From Zavarzinella formosa DSM 19928 (lineage in GTDB: Bacteria; Planctomycetota; Planctomycetia; Gemmatales; Gemmataceae), in the NCBI RefSeq assembly GCF_000255705.1, contig NZ_JH636439.1, positions 1,777,429 to 1,809,474 of the forward strand: DNA of 32,046 nt, in the 5' to 3' direction. The translations under genes were made by a program, and so were the position numbers. The notes below the pieces were generated by a model. It ran no database searches, was not told where the DNA came from, and saw only the letters and a list, made by a program, of their open reading frames with translations. Positions within the stretch are counted from its first letter, which is position 1. The number at the start of each line of letters is the position of its first letter. Below, in pieces: positions 7,159-17,118 of the stretch.

Positions 7159-7479
7159 TCAAAATGTTTGCAAATTGTCGATGACTGCGGCTTCACGGCG
7201 TTCGGCTTTCCTTCCTGCTTTGATGAGGCTGAGAAGCCCGTCGATGGTCAAATGATGCACGCTCGCATCATTTGGGGCCTTGCAAATCTGGATGTACCGG
7301 GAATCAGTTGTCCGGTGAATGCCAAGGGGGCTGACCCAAGGCAAGTAATGGCCATGAGGGAGGCTTGACTTGGCTTGGACAAGGAGGTCGCCGATTTTGC
7401 GAGCGGCCTCGACAGTTGACTTGAGCGAGAGGCCGTTGTGGAGTTGCAGGATTTCCAGTTCGATGGCGGCGAGGTTCAC
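7159..7479 (-). CDS. DUF3102-like small protein
   Basis: This 106-residue protein carries a helical pattern like DUF3102 proteins of plasmids and phages: VEAARKIGDLLVQAK, then HGHYLPWV, then TDSRYIQICK. In that family the motifs are followed by a DNA-binding-like helical part. The frame stays open further upstream, but that extension would run through the iteron cluster and the tRNA gene. I therefore chose GTG 7479, which has GAGG six bases upstream. The gene lies directly downstream of the iteron cluster, as a regulator or partition protein next to its own binding sites would. Family assignment is tentative. Confidence 0.5.
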   Translation of the reverse strand: MNLAAIELEILQLHNGLSLKSTVEAARKIGDLLVQAKSSLPHGHYLPWVSPLGIHRTTDSRYIQICKAPNDASVHHLTIDGLLSLIKAGRKAERREAAVIDNLQTF

Positions 7480-7515
7480 AGATAGCCTCAGCGGTGGATC
7501 ATCACCTTGGCAATT

Positions 7516-7615
7516 TGCGGCCAAATTATGGTTGGGTTGCGGCCAAATCTGGAATTGATGTACCTGATTTCGTCCCGAATTTGGCCGCAGATTTGGCCGC
7601 AAGAATTTGGCCGCA
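7516..7615. repeat. Cluster of five 10-bp iterons (TTTGGCCGCA)
   Basis: TTTGGCCGCA occurs three times in direct orientation (7580-7589, 7592-7601, 7606-7615) and twice inverted (7516-7525, 7538-7547), all exact, within 100 bp. The direct copies are spaced 12 and 14 bp apart. The cluster lies between the DUF3102-like start and tRNA-Gly, in non-coding DNA. This arrangement looks like binding sites for a replication, partition or regulatory protein. Confidence 0.75.
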
Positions 7616-7656
7616 GATATGTCGTCGTAAACCCTTACAAAACAGGCACTTATGGA

Positions 7657-7727
7657 AGCGGGATACGAGAGTCGAACTCGTCTCACAGCCTTGGGAAGGC
7701 TGGGCACAGCCGATATACCAATCCCGC
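7657..7727 (-). tRNA. tRNA-Gly (anticodon CCC)
   Basis: The minus strand folds into a full cloverleaf. The acceptor arms are GCGGGAT/ATCCCGC and the D arm GTAT/GTGC has GG in its loop. The anticodon stem CAGCC/GGCTG carries the loop TTCCCAA, so the anticodon is CCC. The T stem ACGAG/CTCGT has the loop TTCGACT. A terminal CCA is not encoded directly after the discriminator (TTCCA follows, one base off). The 3' end points to the accessory island. Confidence 0.93.
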
Positions 7728-7774
7728 ACGCCGATCATCTTAGTCGGCGTCTACGGCCCATCAAGGGGTCCGGT

Positions 7775-8653
7775 TTAATCCTTTTTCGATTTCACACTCG
7801 GGGTGGCGTCACCCTTGGCATCCTTCAACGCCCACTTGAGTCCGCCGATCAAATGTTCCTGATAGCGGGGATCTTTCCAGACTTCCTTGCGATGGCCGAG
7901 CGAGGAGTAGAACGTCCGGCCTTTTTCCACTTCCTGGCACCATGAGATCGCATAATCTTTGTCTGATCGCTTGCCTTTGCTCACGTCAATCGAGGAATTG
8001 TCCACTGAGAGGATGATGTGCAGTTTGTTGCGGCTATATGGCTCGGGACGGAACTGGTAAATCTCATCCGTGATTTCATCGCCAGTTTTGAAGCCTTTGC
8101 CGGCGGCGTGGTTGGGGTCTTCCACGACGATTTTGATTTTCTGGTGCCACGGATGGCCGTCGAAGTAGGCACCGATCAATTCGCCGAAGGCGGCATTCAT
8201 CGGACGGTCTTTGGCTGGATATAGCGTGTCTGATCCGCAGTGAACGCCGGCGACGGCCCCACCCGCTTTGACCCACTCGACGAGATCTTTCACTTCGTCA
8301 TTGGTCAGCGGATTGCCGGTGGTGAAGAACAGCACGCCGTCGAATTTCTTCAGCGTCTCGGCATTCACCCGGCCGCAGTTTTCCTTTTCACAGGGCACGC
8401 CGGTGGTCTTGCGAAACCGATCCGCGTAAGAGGCGAAATCCTTGGATTCGGGATCGCGGGTGTAGCGGAAGCAGGTCACATCAATGCCGTTCTTCGGCCC
8501 GATTTCCTTCAATATTTGCTCGGACAGGCCCACGGAGTCGTGAACGAAGCCGCCGGAATCGGTGACGAGGAGCAGTTTTTTGTTTTCGGCCAGCGAGACT
8601 TGGGCGATGAGGACAATGGCCACGCAGGCCAGGGTCCAACGAATCAAATTCAT
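7775..8653 (-). CDS. ThuA-like domain protein, secreted
   Basis: This 292-residue protein belongs to the ThuA-like (trehalose-utilisation) family, a class-I-glutamine-amidotransferase-like fold common in planctomycetes; its substrate is unknown. A signal peptide (about 1-22, ending AQVSLA) predicts export. Typical segments are LLVTDSGGFVHDS, FDGVLFFTTGNPLTNDEVKDLVEWVKAGG, AGVHCGSDTLY and, near the C-terminus, GRTFYSSLGHRKEVWKDPRYQEHL. The lysine-rich tail is low in complexity. It is probably the last gene of the minus-strand secreted cluster, 60 bp after the PPC-protein gene. The start is ATG with AGGA upstream. Confidence 0.9.
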   Translation of the reverse strand: MNLIRWTLACVAIVLIAQVSLAENKKLLLVTDSGGFVHDSVGLSEQILKEIGPKNGIDVTCFRYTRDPESKDFASYADRFRKTTGVPCEKENCGRVNAETLKKFDGVLFFTTGNPLTNDEVKDLVEWVKAGGAVAGVHCGSDTLYPAKDRPMNAAFGELIGAYFDGHPWHQKIKIVVEDPNHAAGKGFKTGDEITDEIYQFRPEPYSRNKLHIILSVDNSSIDVSKGKRSDKDYAISWCQEVEKGRTFYSSLGHRKEVWKDPRYQEHLIGGLKWALKDAKGDATPSVKSKKD

Positions 8654-8713
8654 CCAGTGATCCTCCGAGATCGGGAGAGAGTTCAGACGAGGGAATTCTA
8701 CGGTATGGGTGAA

Positions 8714-10912
8714 TCAGGGAACAACGTAAACGGTCAGCGATTGTTCGGCGGTCACCGCCCGGCCCTGTTCGTCCTTCGTGGTGGCCCGCAGGATGACAGA
8801 CACGGCCGTCAGTGATTTCACGGTCGAACTGCTTTTGAAGACTATCTGACCCGTTTCCAATTTGGCATCCACAACGATTTTGGCGCTGGTGATCGCTTCG
8901 GAGCGAAACTCGGCGACCACTTCCACCGGCCCCGCCAAGCCAATGCCCCGTCGCACGGTGACCGGCATGACGGCCGGGCCGTTGTTGGTCAGCCGGGCCG
9001 TTGTGTTTTCCACCCGCAGGCTCAGGCGTTCCGGTTCGACGACGGCGATGATCTGGTCGTTCTGTTCCCGCGAGGAAAAATTGACGACATGCTCCGATCC
9101 GTCGGCCTCCCGGACGGTGGCGGTTCCCATGACACAGGTGCGGGAAGTTCGGCCGGTCTCCATCCAAGAGGGGAGCGTCAGCGGATAATCGAAATCACTC
9201 TTGTCGCCCGGAATCGTGATTCTCGGGCCGGTTACTCCCTGCAAATGGCGGGCTTGGTTATCCGCCAGTTCGATGTCAATCGGGCCGTTGAAGCCATTGC
9301 GTTGAATGTGATACTTCCGAACATAAACGGTCCCGCGTGGAATCAGTTTCAATTCGTAATCACCGGCGATTTTGAACGGGGTTGGAATCGCCACCATCAT
9401 TCTCAGTGTGCTTATCTCATGGGATTCTTTCCAAACAGCCTCATGACTGATCGAAAGAGGCATGGCCGTGAACGGAGTCATCGGAATCAAAGCCGTCCCG
9501 GTGATGGTGAGTTTCGCGGGGGCAATGGTGGATGAGGCAACGCTTTGAAACTGGACATCCAGCGAATTTTGCCCGGCGGCAAAGCTCACTTCTTTCGGGA
9601 TGGTAACGCCGTTGGGCAAGCCATCAATGGTCACCTTTACCGGGCCGTTAAACGAGCCTTTGCGAACCAAGGATAATTTGAGATTTGCGTTTGCTCCCCG
9701 AACGATGTTGAGAACCGGCGAAGCGAATGTCAGATCAAAATCGGGGAGCGGATTCGACAATCGTAGTCGATAGCCATAATCAGCGCCGCCCCGTCTTGGG
9801 AACAAATCAGCCACCGTGATGAAAAACAAACCGTCTGTTGATGGCGTCCATTTGATGACCGGATCTAATTGCTCGCCGCTTCCGGCTTCGGCGGTCACGA
9901 TTTCTTTGCCGTTCGCATCCTGCACGGCGATTCGGCCCAACAGCGGAGAATCCAACGATCGCGCCTTGAGTTCGATGTCGATTGGCTGATTTTTGCGGGC
10001 AATCACCGACCAGCGATCAATCTGGCCGGGTTTGCCAATCGAACCGTTGCCGACGCCTGGCAAGGGCAGAATGTTACCGCGCACAGGATCGGGATTTTCA
10101 GTGGCCGTGCGCTGGATTGATGGTCCGTCGTTTGATGGAGGCAGGCTGGTGTCGAGCGGTTTGTTCGTGAGTGTCAGCCGATAGACGTATGCCGGGCCGC
10201 CGTCTCCCCTTGCATCGGTGATGGTGATGGTGTGCGTCCCGGAGACTTTCGCCGTCACGCTGAGTTTTGGATCGCGATTCCCTTTGTTGACGGCTTCGGC
10301 AACCGTCGCCCCGGCGGGATCTCGCAACACAATCTTGGCTTCCAACGGCAAGCCAAGCCTTTCGGAATCCACCATTGCCGTGAAAATCTGGCCCGCCTCA
10401 AGACGAACCGCCCAGGTATCCACGTCCTCACGGGGGAAGATGCGGCCATTGATGGTAAGGGGAAGTTTCACCTCACGCGACGGTTCCTCGCCATCAACCT
10501 CGGTTTCCACAATTTCAGGAAGTGTTCCCACAACGAATCTCATGGGCAGCGTGAACCCTTGAGACGTGCGGAGGAACACCAATCGGTCGCCCGGTTCGGC
10601 CTTGGCGTCGATGGTCGCCCGAGCGGCCATTGACCGGGGATAATTTTCCTGTCGTTGCGATTCGGGAAGCGGCAGCACCGGCCCTTCAAACCAAGGGGAA
10701 GCGGTTCGGGTGACCAACTTGGGCACGGTCACACCCTTCCCCGTCATCTCCATTTCACATTGCTGGTTGAGGTTCAACCCGCCGACATGGAAGGAGACAT
10801 CCGTGCCGCGTTGCCCCCCCGCCGGGAACAAATGGCTTGCCACGGGAGGATCAGCTTGAAGAAGCGAGCCGCCAAGCATCAACACCGCGACGGAGGGGAA
10901 AAATCGGTTCAT
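8714..10912 (-). CDS. Pre-peptidase C-terminal (PPC) domain-containing secreted protein
   Basis: This 732-residue exported beta-rich protein starts with a signal peptide (about 1-20, ending LLQA). The N-terminal segment HLFPAGGQRGTDVSFHVGGLNL is typical of planctomycete proteins of this class. Two PPC-like modules follow: residues about 135-255 (NGRIFPREDVDTWAV, then GTHTITITDARGDGG) and about 285-390 (NGSIGKPGQIDRWSV, then GLFFITVADLF). Further Ig-like repeats reach the end. No enzyme active site is visible; such proteins are thought to bind cell-surface or extracellular polymers. The start lies 13 bp after the DUF1501 stop, so the genes are very likely co-transcribed. Confidence 0.85.
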   Translation of the reverse strand: MNRFFPSVAVLMLGGSLLQADPPVASHLFPAGGQRGTDVSFHVGGLNLNQQCEMEMTGKGVTVPKLVTRTASPWFEGPVLPLPESQRQENYPRSMAARATIDAKAEPGDRLVFLRTSQGFTLPMRFVVGTLPEIVETEVDGEEPSREVKLPLTINGRIFPREDVDTWAVRLEAGQIFTAMVDSERLGLPLEAKIVLRDPAGATVAEAVNKGNRDPKLSVTAKVSGTHTITITDARGDGGPAYVYRLTLTNKPLDTSLPPSNDGPSIQRTATENPDPVRGNILPLPGVGNGSIGKPGQIDRWSVIARKNQPIDIELKARSLDSPLLGRIAVQDANGKEIVTAEAGSGEQLDPVIKWTPSTDGLFFITVADLFPRRGGADYGYRLRLSNPLPDFDLTFASPVLNIVRGANANLKLSLVRKGSFNGPVKVTIDGLPNGVTIPKEVSFAAGQNSLDVQFQSVASSTIAPAKLTITGTALIPMTPFTAMPLSISHEAVWKESHEISTLRMMVAIPTPFKIAGDYELKLIPRGTVYVRKYHIQRNGFNGPIDIELADNQARHLQGVTGPRITIPGDKSDFDYPLTLPSWMETGRTSRTCVMGTATVREADGSEHVVNFSSREQNDQIIAVVEPERLSLRVENTTARLTNNGPAVMPVTVRRGIGLAGPVEVVAEFRSEAITSAKIVVDAKLETGQIVFKSSSTVKSLTAVSVILRATTKDEQGRAVTAEQSLTVYVVP

Positions 10913-10925
10913 GTGGGATGATCGG

Positions 10926-12254
10926 TTAAAACAATTCTTGAATCACCTTGCCGCCGTTGACGATGGCCACCGGCCGGCCGTCGGGGGTGCGGAACTCTTC
11001 CTTGGGATCGATGCCGAGCGTCTGGCAGATGGTCGCGGTAAGGTCTTCCGGGCCGAAAGGGTCAGAGCCAGGTTTTTCCGCGCGGGCGTCGGACTTGCCG
11101 ATGACGCGTCCGCCGTGGATGCCCCCGCCGCCTAATAACACCGTGAAGGAAGGCCCCCAGTGATCCCGGCCGGCGTTCTTGTTAATCCGTGGCGTGCGGC
11201 CAAATTCCCCGGTGATGACCACTAGAGTCGTATCTAACATGCCCCGTTCGGCGAGATCGCGAAACAAGGTGGAAATGGCTGGGTCAAATTGGGGCAACAA
11301 TGTCTTTTTCAACACGCTGAAGTTATTATCGTGCGTGTCCCAATTGCTGTGGTCGATGGTCACGCATCGCACGCCCGCTTCCACAAGGCGCCGGGCCATG
11401 AGGCAGGATTGGCCGAGGGAATTTCGGCCGTAGGTGTCCCGCATTTTCGGGGATTCGGCGTGGATATCAAAAGCCCGTTTGGTGTCGGCCGAGGTCATCA
11501 ACTCAAAGGCTTTTTGTTGGAAGACGCCGATGGTTCCGGCCGCCCGGTTGGCCTTGGCCTCGCCGGATTTTTGAAACTCATCCAGACCGGCCAGCAACGA
11601 TTGCCGGTCGTCGAGTCGACTGCCGGACACATTCAGCGGAGGAACAATGTTCGGCACGCTGAAATCGGGGGCATTCGGATCGGCATCAATGCCAAAGGGA
11701 GCCGCCACGGCGCCGAGATAGGCCGAGCCAAAACTGGGGTGAACCTTGGGGAGACACACATAAGGAGGCACGGCCCCGCGCGGCCCGAGTTTGCGGGCGA
11801 TGATCGACCCGTGGGACGGGCGTTGGTTGTTCGGGGTAATGCTCGGGTTGAAACCGGCTTGGGGAAAATACCCCGTCAACATGTAATGGTCGGCCGGTCC
11901 GTGGTCCGAGTTGTGGTGCCGGAACGAGCGAATTTGCGAGAACTTGTCCATCTCCTTTGCCACTTGGGGGAGATGCTCGCAAACGGTGACTCCGGGCAGA
12001 TTGGTGTTGATCGCATTGAATTCGCCACGAAACTCGGCGGGGGCGTCCGGCTTCAAGTCAAACGTGTCGATGGTGCTGAGTCCCCCGTGCAGGAAGACAT
12101 AAATCAGCGAAACATCTTTCGTGCCGGGCGATTTGGTCTTGTCGGCGGCCAGCAATCGCGGCAGGGAAAACGTGCTTCCCATGATCGCGCCCGCCCCCAC
12201 CCGCAGCGCGTCCCGGCGGGTCAGCCCGTCGCAAAATCGGTTTCGCCCTTGCAT
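10926..12254 (-). CDS. DUF1501 family protein, Tat-exported
   Basis: This 442-residue DUF1501 protein is related to the sulfatase/alkaline-phosphatase-like superfamily. A twin-arginine signal (LTRRDALRVGAGA, about residues 9-21, with a hydrophobic stretch to about 35) predicts folded export. Family hallmarks are FLHGGLSTIDTFDLKPDAP, RSFRHHNSDHGPADHYMLTG, CVTIDHSNWDTHDNN and VITGEFGRTPRINKNAGRDHW, which carry many potential metal-binding His and Asp residues. It is typically paired with a DUF1549/DUF1553 protein, as here (42 bp downstream of it). The substrate is unknown. The start is ATG. Confidence 0.93.
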   Translation of the reverse strand: MQGRNRFCDGLTRRDALRVGAGAIMGSTFSLPRLLAADKTKSPGTKDVSLIYVFLHGGLSTIDTFDLKPDAPAEFRGEFNAINTNLPGVTVCEHLPQVAKEMDKFSQIRSFRHHNSDHGPADHYMLTGYFPQAGFNPSITPNNQRPSHGSIIARKLGPRGAVPPYVCLPKVHPSFGSAYLGAVAAPFGIDADPNAPDFSVPNIVPPLNVSGSRLDDRQSLLAGLDEFQKSGEAKANRAAGTIGVFQQKAFELMTSADTKRAFDIHAESPKMRDTYGRNSLGQSCLMARRLVEAGVRCVTIDHSNWDTHDNNFSVLKKTLLPQFDPAISTLFRDLAERGMLDTTLVVITGEFGRTPRINKNAGRDHWGPSFTVLLGGGGIHGGRVIGKSDARAEKPGSDPFGPEDLTATICQTLGIDPKEEFRTPDGRPVAIVNGGKVIQELF

Positions 12255-12296
12255 ATCAGCCTCGAAAAAAGGGGAACGGTTCGCGGTTCCGTCCGA

Positions 12297-14729
12297 TCAG
12301 TGGATGAACAAAAACTCTTTGGTGTTCAGGAGGGCCCACGCCACGTCTTCCATCGCTTGTTGGCGACGGGTTGAATTCTTGGCGAGATGGGAGGTTATTC
12401 TGTCTCGTTCGGCAGCCGTTGGCAAACGAGAGAGAATCGCCAGGAACATCTCGTCGACGACCTCGGAATCATTCTTTATGTCGCGGGCCAAGATTGCAAT
12501 CCGACCCTGATCATGCCGGAGTTTGTCGTTGATTGTTTCGCCATTAAGCAGGTTTAACACTTGGGCAATGCTCGGCTCCGCATTGCGTTCACATTCGCAG
12601 GCGCTAATACGGGCCGGCCGGCCGAACTGCTTCAAAAAGATGTGCCGAACTTTGCTATCCCACAATTGGATGGCCCGGGTGCCGTTGGGCATTCCCTCGA
12701 ATTTTTCGGCAATGCCCGTGGAGTGCGAAACCATGTCCAGCAACACTTCCGCGTCGGGACGCTTCAGCAACATGCGAGAATGGTTTTGCTCATCTTTGGC
12801 ATTCGCCGGAAGGCTGGCCGATGATGTTTGGTAGGTCCGAGATTCGCAAATCAGCTTGATGACCTTTTTCACATCGAACCGAGATTCGATCACCGATTTG
12901 GCAAGGGCATCCAACAGTTCCGGGTTGCTTGGCGGGTTGGTCGCCCGCAGGTCGTCCACCGGTTCCACCAATCCCCGGCCCATGAAGTGAGCCCACAAGC
13001 GGTTTGCAATATTTTTGGCGAAATAGGGATTCTTGGCATCGGTCATCCAAGCGGCCAATTCGGCCCGGCGATCCCCCTTGGGCTCCGCCGGGAAGGCGGT
13101 GCCCAAGGCTTGGGCCGTCATCATTTGCCCGGTGCGGAGATGTTTGGAAATCGCGTCGCCCTTGGATGAGAGGGCTTCCATCGGCCCGATTTTCTTGACA
13201 GACAAGGGAGTGAAAAAGGCCGCCATTCCGTAGTAATCGTTCTGGCCCCAGCGGTCAAACGGGTGGTGATGACACTCCGCACACGCCAGGCGGACTCCAA
13301 GAAACACTTGGGACAGCGTGTTGGAGGCATCTCCGGGTTTCGAGACCACTTTGTAGAAATTCGCCGGGGGCGTATCGTCCAGTGGTCCCTCGGCCGTCAC
13401 CAATTCCCGGACGAACGAGTCGAACGGGGTGTTTTTCTCCACGTTGTCGTGAATCCATCGGTAATAGTCGTAAGCCCGTTGGTGACCCAAGATTTGCCGA
13501 TCCACCCGCAGCACGTCGGCCCATTTCAAGGCCCAAAGATCGGCGTATTCAGGTCGTGTCAGGAGTTGATCAATCAGCTTCGAGCGTTTGTCCGGCGATT
13601 TGTCCGCGAGGAAAGCCCTCGTTTCAGCAATGGTCGGAAGCGTGCCGATGACATCCAAATACGCCCGGCGATGGAATGCCTCATCCGAACAAAGCCCTGA
13701 CCGCTCAATGTTCAGTTTGGCCAGTTTGTCGGCCACGCGGTCGTCAATGAAATTGAACGACGGGGCCGGAGCGGTTTGCACCTTGGCCGTCTGAGGAATC
13801 ATCACTCGGAAAATCGCCGACTCGTTGCTGAACGAGGCCATGATGGCTGCTTCACCGGGGACATCAAGCGAAGAGACGGTCCCGTTGGCGTTGACGATGG
13901 CAACGGCTTCGTTGTTGGTCTGAAACCTCGCCGTTGAGGTCACATCCCGTTCCTTGCCATCCGAATACGTGGCGACCACCCGTAATTGCTGGACACCATG
14001 CACGGACAGCACCCGCTCGGCCGGTTCCACCCGGATGCTCTTCACCGTCGGCGTCTCGGTTTTCCCCATCGGAGCCCCGGCGGCGATCCAACCACTCACC
14101 AGTTGATATGCCTCGGAGCCGACTGGAATTCTAACCCCGCCACCGTGGGGAACCTGACCGGAAGCCTTGGTCAGAAACAAACTCTGACCAGGAGCGGGTG
14201 GAAACAATCGGCGGCCACGGGCTTCCTTCACCAACGCGGCATAATCCGCATCGGGGTCAAACCCAAAAACGGAGAGTTTGAACCCGTTCTGTCCCTCGGC
14301 CTTTCCATGACAGCCGGAAGTGTTACAGCCGAAGCGGCCAAATAGCGGTTCAATGTCGTTTTCAAAATGATAATCCCTACTCGTCTGCGAACCGCTCACC
14401 CGCAGGGGGATCACCACCTTTTGCCCGTCAATCACCGCCCGGATTTGGGTTTCACCGTCTTTCAACGGTTTCACGCGGTTGTCGGTCATCACGGCAATCG
14501 TTGAGTCATCCACCGTCCAAATCGCGCGGGTGGTCAGGTCAATCACGCGATTTCCAGGATTGATCCCTTCAAGAAGGATCGTTTGACGGGCTTCCGGGCT
14601 ACTTAAATGGACGGACGGGGGATTTGCGACGACATTCCGAACGGCAACTGACTCCGCGCATTGGCCGATATTGACCGTGAAAACGATCAGCGTGAAAAGG
14701 AGCGGCATCCATCGGAGAGATTGGAGCAT
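12297..14729 (-). CDS. DUF1549/DUF1553 domain protein with cytochrome-like and Ig-like domains
   Basis: This 810-residue exported protein is of a type very common in planctomycetes. After a signal peptide (about 1-26) comes a bacterial Ig-like part. A haem-type motif CNTSGCHG then sits in a planctomycete cytochrome-like segment (about residue 135), followed by a second Big_2-like module. DUF1549 follows ([21 protein letters not shown]; then [20 protein letters not shown]). DUF1553 closes the protein ([35 protein letters not shown]). Two CxxCH-like motifs suggest redox or metal binding; the function is unknown. I chose ATG 14729 because it gives a clean signal peptide; TTG 14750 is in frame. 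It is the promoter-proximal gene of the cluster. Confidence 0.9.
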   Translation of the reverse strand: MLQSLRWMPLLFTLIVFTVNIGQCAESVAVRNVVANPPSVHLSSPEARQTILLEGINPGNRVIDLTTRAIWTVDDSTIAVMTDNRVKPLKDGETQIRAVIDGQKVVIPLRVSGSQTSRDYHFENDIEPLFGRFGCNTSGCHGKAEGQNGFKLSVFGFDPDADYAALVKEARGRRLFPPAPGQSLFLTKASGQVPHGGGVRIPVGSEAYQLVSGWIAAGAPMGKTETPTVKSIRVEPAERVLSVHGVQQLRVVATYSDGKERDVTSTARFQTNNEAVAIVNANGTVSSLDVPGEAAIMASFSNESAIFRVMIPQTAKVQTAPAPSFNFIDDRVADKLAKLNIERSGLCSDEAFHRRAYLDVIGTLPTIAETRAFLADKSPDKRSKLIDQLLTRPEYADLWALKWADVLRVDRQILGHQRAYDYYRWIHDNVEKNTPFDSFVRELVTAEGPLDDTPPANFYKVVSKPGDASNTLSQVFLGVRLACAECHHHPFDRWGQNDYYGMAAFFTPLSVKKIGPMEALSSKGDAISKHLRTGQMMTAQALGTAFPAEPKGDRRAELAAWMTDAKNPYFAKNIANRLWAHFMGRGLVEPVDDLRATNPPSNPELLDALAKSVIESRFDVKKVIKLICESRTYQTSSASLPANAKDEQNHSRMLLKRPDAEVLLDMVSHSTGIAEKFEGMPNGTRAIQLWDSKVRHIFLKQFGRPARISACECERNAEPSIAQVLNLLNGETINDKLRHDQGRIAILARDIKNDSEVVDEMFLAILSRLPTAAERDRITSHLAKNSTRRQQAMEDVAWALLNTKEFLFIH

Positions 14730-14920
14730 GGCGGCGGTGGGTGAGGACAATCGGCAGGATCAAAACGCGGGCAGCTTCGGCGGGTAATACATTCGTACCA
14801 CGATTCGCGGCCGACTACAAACAGTTTTTTTCGTTCTGTCGTCTTTATCGGCACGCGAAACCTCAACCGACACCCGGAGTCCCCTGTCTTCGGCCGATAG
14901 GTTCCTGTAAACAAAGACTT

Positions 14921-16312
14921 ATGAACGCTCATGCTTTCCAGCGATGTATTCTCCCTCATTGTGGAGGAACGTCCTCTCTCGACGACACATCGTTCCATTG
15001 CCCGAAGTGCGGCAACTTGATGGACGTGGCCTACGATTGGAACAAGCTGCGGCCGCCATCCAAACTCAAAGACTTTGAAGCCAAATGGTCCCGCCGGTCG
15101 GAACCGCTGGAGTTTAGCGGCGTCTGGCGCTTCCGCGAACTCTTCCCGTTCGCCAACGACTCGGACATTCTGACCATCGGCGAAGGCCAGACCCTCTGCC
15201 AACGATCCGATTATGTGGCCAAATACACGGGGATGAATGCGAGCCGGGTTTTCTTGCAATACGAGGGAATGAACCCCTCCGGGAGCTTCAAAGACAACGG
15301 GATGACCGGGGCCTTCGCCCATGCCCGGATGGTCGGTGCCCGCCGGGCGGCGTGCGCTAGCACCGGCAACACCAGCGCTTCGCTCTCCATCTACTGCGCG
15401 GCCAGCGATCTCCGAGCCATCATCTTCATCGGTTCAGGGAAAATCTCTTACGGCAAACTAGCCCAAGCCCTCGATCACGGGGCGCTCACGGTGCAAATTG
15501 CCGGGGACTTTGATGATGCCTTGGCCCGCGTGCAGCAAGTCAGCAAACAGCTTGGCATCTATCTGGTAAATTCAATCAATCCCTTCCGGCTGGAAGGGCA
15601 AAAAACGATCATGTACCGGGTGTTGGAAGCCTTCAATTGGGAGGTGCCGGATTGGATTCTGGTGCCGGGGGGCAATCTCGGAAATTCATCGGCTTTTGGC
15701 AAAGCATTCATCGAATTGATGGAACTTGGCCTCATCAACCGCTGCCCCCGAATCGCCGTCATCAACGCGGCCGGGGCCGACACTTTTTATCAACTCTACG
15801 AACGGCAAAATCTTCGCTGGCAGGGCGGGCGGTACGAACAAACGCTGGTGGACTCATATATGCGGGGCTTGGATGCATCCAATGCCCGCGCGGACACCAT
15901 CGCCAGCGCCATTGAAATCAACCGGCCGGTCAATCTCCCCAAAGGTCTCCGGACGTTGGAACGCTGCGGCGGAGTAGTCCGCGAAGTGACCGACCAAGAG
16001 ATTCTGGACGCCAAAGCGAAAATCGCGGCCGGCGGACTTGGCTGCGAACCCGCATCGGCCGCCAGTGTCGCTGGTCTGAAGAAACTGCGGGCCGAGGGCA
16101 TTATCGGCGCCGACGAACGGGTGGCCTGCATCCTGACGGGCCATCAACTGAAAGACCCGACAGCCACGGTGGCTTATCACTCGGCCGACCCCAAAATGTT
16201 TGAGGAAACTCTCGGCAAACGCGGGGTTCGTCGAGCAAACTACGCCAACAGGGCGGTACAGGTTCCCAACGATCTGGACGAAATCATCAAAGCGATTGAC
16301 GTGTACGCATGA
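14921..16312 (+). CDS. thrC: Threonine synthase
   Basis: This 463-residue PLP enzyme converts O-phosphohomoserine to threonine. An N-terminal zinc-ribbon-like segment has Cys9, Cys14, Cys27 and Cys30. The PLP-binding lysine is Lys124 in [11 protein letters not shown]. Also visible are [16 protein letters not shown] (substrate and PLP phosphate contacts) and [15 protein letters not shown] (phosphate-binding loop). Length and order match the family. The ATG at 14921 keeps the Cys ribbon and excludes an upstream extension overlapping the divergent DUF1549 start; no strong ribosome-binding site is visible. The stop overlaps the dapB start (ATGA), grouping two steps of the aspartate pathway in one operon. 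Confidence 0.93.
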   Translation: MNAHAFQRCILPHCGGTSSLDDTSFHCPKCGNLMDVAYDWNKLRPPSKLKDFEAKWSRRSEPLEFSGVWRFRELFPFANDSDILTIGEGQTLCQRSDYVAKYTGMNASRVFLQYEGMNPSGSFKDNGMTGAFAHARMVGARRAACASTGNTSASLSIYCAASDLRAIIFIGSGKISYGKLAQALDHGALTVQIAGDFDDALARVQQVSKQLGIYLVNSINPFRLEGQKTIMYRVLEAFNWEVPDWILVPGGNLGNSSAFGKAFIELMELGLINRCPRIAVINAAGADTFYQLYERQNLRWQGGRYEQTLVDSYMRGLDASNARADTIASAIEINRPVNLPKGLRTLERCGGVVREVTDQEILDAKAKIAAGGLGCEPASAASVAGLKKLRAEGIIGADERVACILTGHQLKDPTATVAYHSADPKMFEETLGKRGVRRANYANRAVQVPNDLDEIIKAIDVYA

Positions 16313-17112
16313 GCGCCATGAAAATTAAAATTGCGATCAACGGAGCCTGCGGGCGAATGGGCCAACGTCTTGTTGCCCTTGCCAAAGAAGACCCCGAACT
16401 GGTGTTGGTGGCCGCCATCGACAATCCCAAACACCCGAACATCGGGAAAGACGCCGGTGACCTCGCGGGCGTCGGCCCAGCCGGGGTGTTGGTGACACCG
16501 GAACTGCCGCTATCGGTAACGCCCGATGTGTTGATTGACTTCTCCACGCCGGAAGGTTCGCTCGAAATCCTCAAGGTCTGTGAAGGCCGGAAGATTCCGA
16601 TTGTGGTGGCCACCACCGGCCATACTCACGAAGAACGGGCGATCATTGAAGCCGCCGCCCACGAAACAGCGGTGCTGTTCTCCCCCAGCATGAGCTTGGT
16701 GGTGAACCTGCTCTTCAAGATGGTCGCCGACGCCGGGACTGCCCTCAAGGGCAAAGGTTTCGATGTCGAAATCGTCGAACGGCATCACCGCTTCAAGAAG
16801 GATTCGCCCAGCGGCACGGCGATGCACTTCGCCAAGATCGTGCAACAAGCGATGGCCATCCCGGATCTGCAACATGGCCGCGAAGGTTTGTTGGGCGAAC
16901 GTCCCGCCACCGAGATAGGCATGCACGCCATCCGGGCCGGGGATAACGTCGGCGAACACACGATCATTTTCAGCGCCTTGGGCGAGACAATGGAACTCGT
17001 TCATAAAGGCTACAGCCGGGACAGCTATGCCCGCGGTGCCTTGTCGGCGGCGAAATTCCTAGCGAACCGACCGGCCGGGAAATACACAATGGCCGACGTT
17101 TTGGGATTGTGA
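16309..17112 (+). CDS. dapB: 4-hydroxy-tetrahydrodipicolinate reductase
   Basis: This 267-residue enzyme makes tetrahydrodipicolinate for lysine and diaminopimelate synthesis. The NAD(P) motif is [10 protein letters not shown] (10-19). DFSTPEG (78-84) and VVATTGH (99-105) line the active site. Catalytic His159/His160 lie in [15 protein letters not shown], where Lys163 or Lys164 and DSPSGT are the substrate-binding motif. The C-terminal part has [16 protein letters not shown], a family hallmark. The start overlaps the thrC stop by four bases; Met4 is an alternative start. Confidence 0.96.
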   Translation: MSAMKIKIAINGACGRMGQRLVALAKEDPELVLVAAIDNPKHPNIGKDAGDLAGVGPAGVLVTPELPLSVTPDVLIDFSTPEGSLEILKVCEGRKIPIVVATTGHTHEERAIIEAAAHETAVLFSPSMSLVVNLLFKMVADAGTALKGKGFDVEIVERHHRFKKDSPSGTAMHFAKIVQQAMAIPDLQHGREGLLGERPATEIGMHAIRAGDNVGEHTIIFSALGETMELVHKGYSRDSYARGALSAAKFLANRPAGKYTMADVLGL

Positions 17113-17118
17113 CCGGAC

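Noticed and set aside
7138-7368. Plus-strand 76-codon frame opposite the DUF3102-like gene
   Set aside because: The minus strand shows the family-like helical pattern; this frame shows none.
7516-7615. Repeats considered as a CRISPR array
   Set aside because: Units are only 10 bp, in both orientations, with 2-32-bp gaps; no cas gene is present.
11289-12374. Plus-strand open frame of 361 codons
   Set aside because: It is antisense to the well-supported DUF1501 gene and has shadow-type composition.
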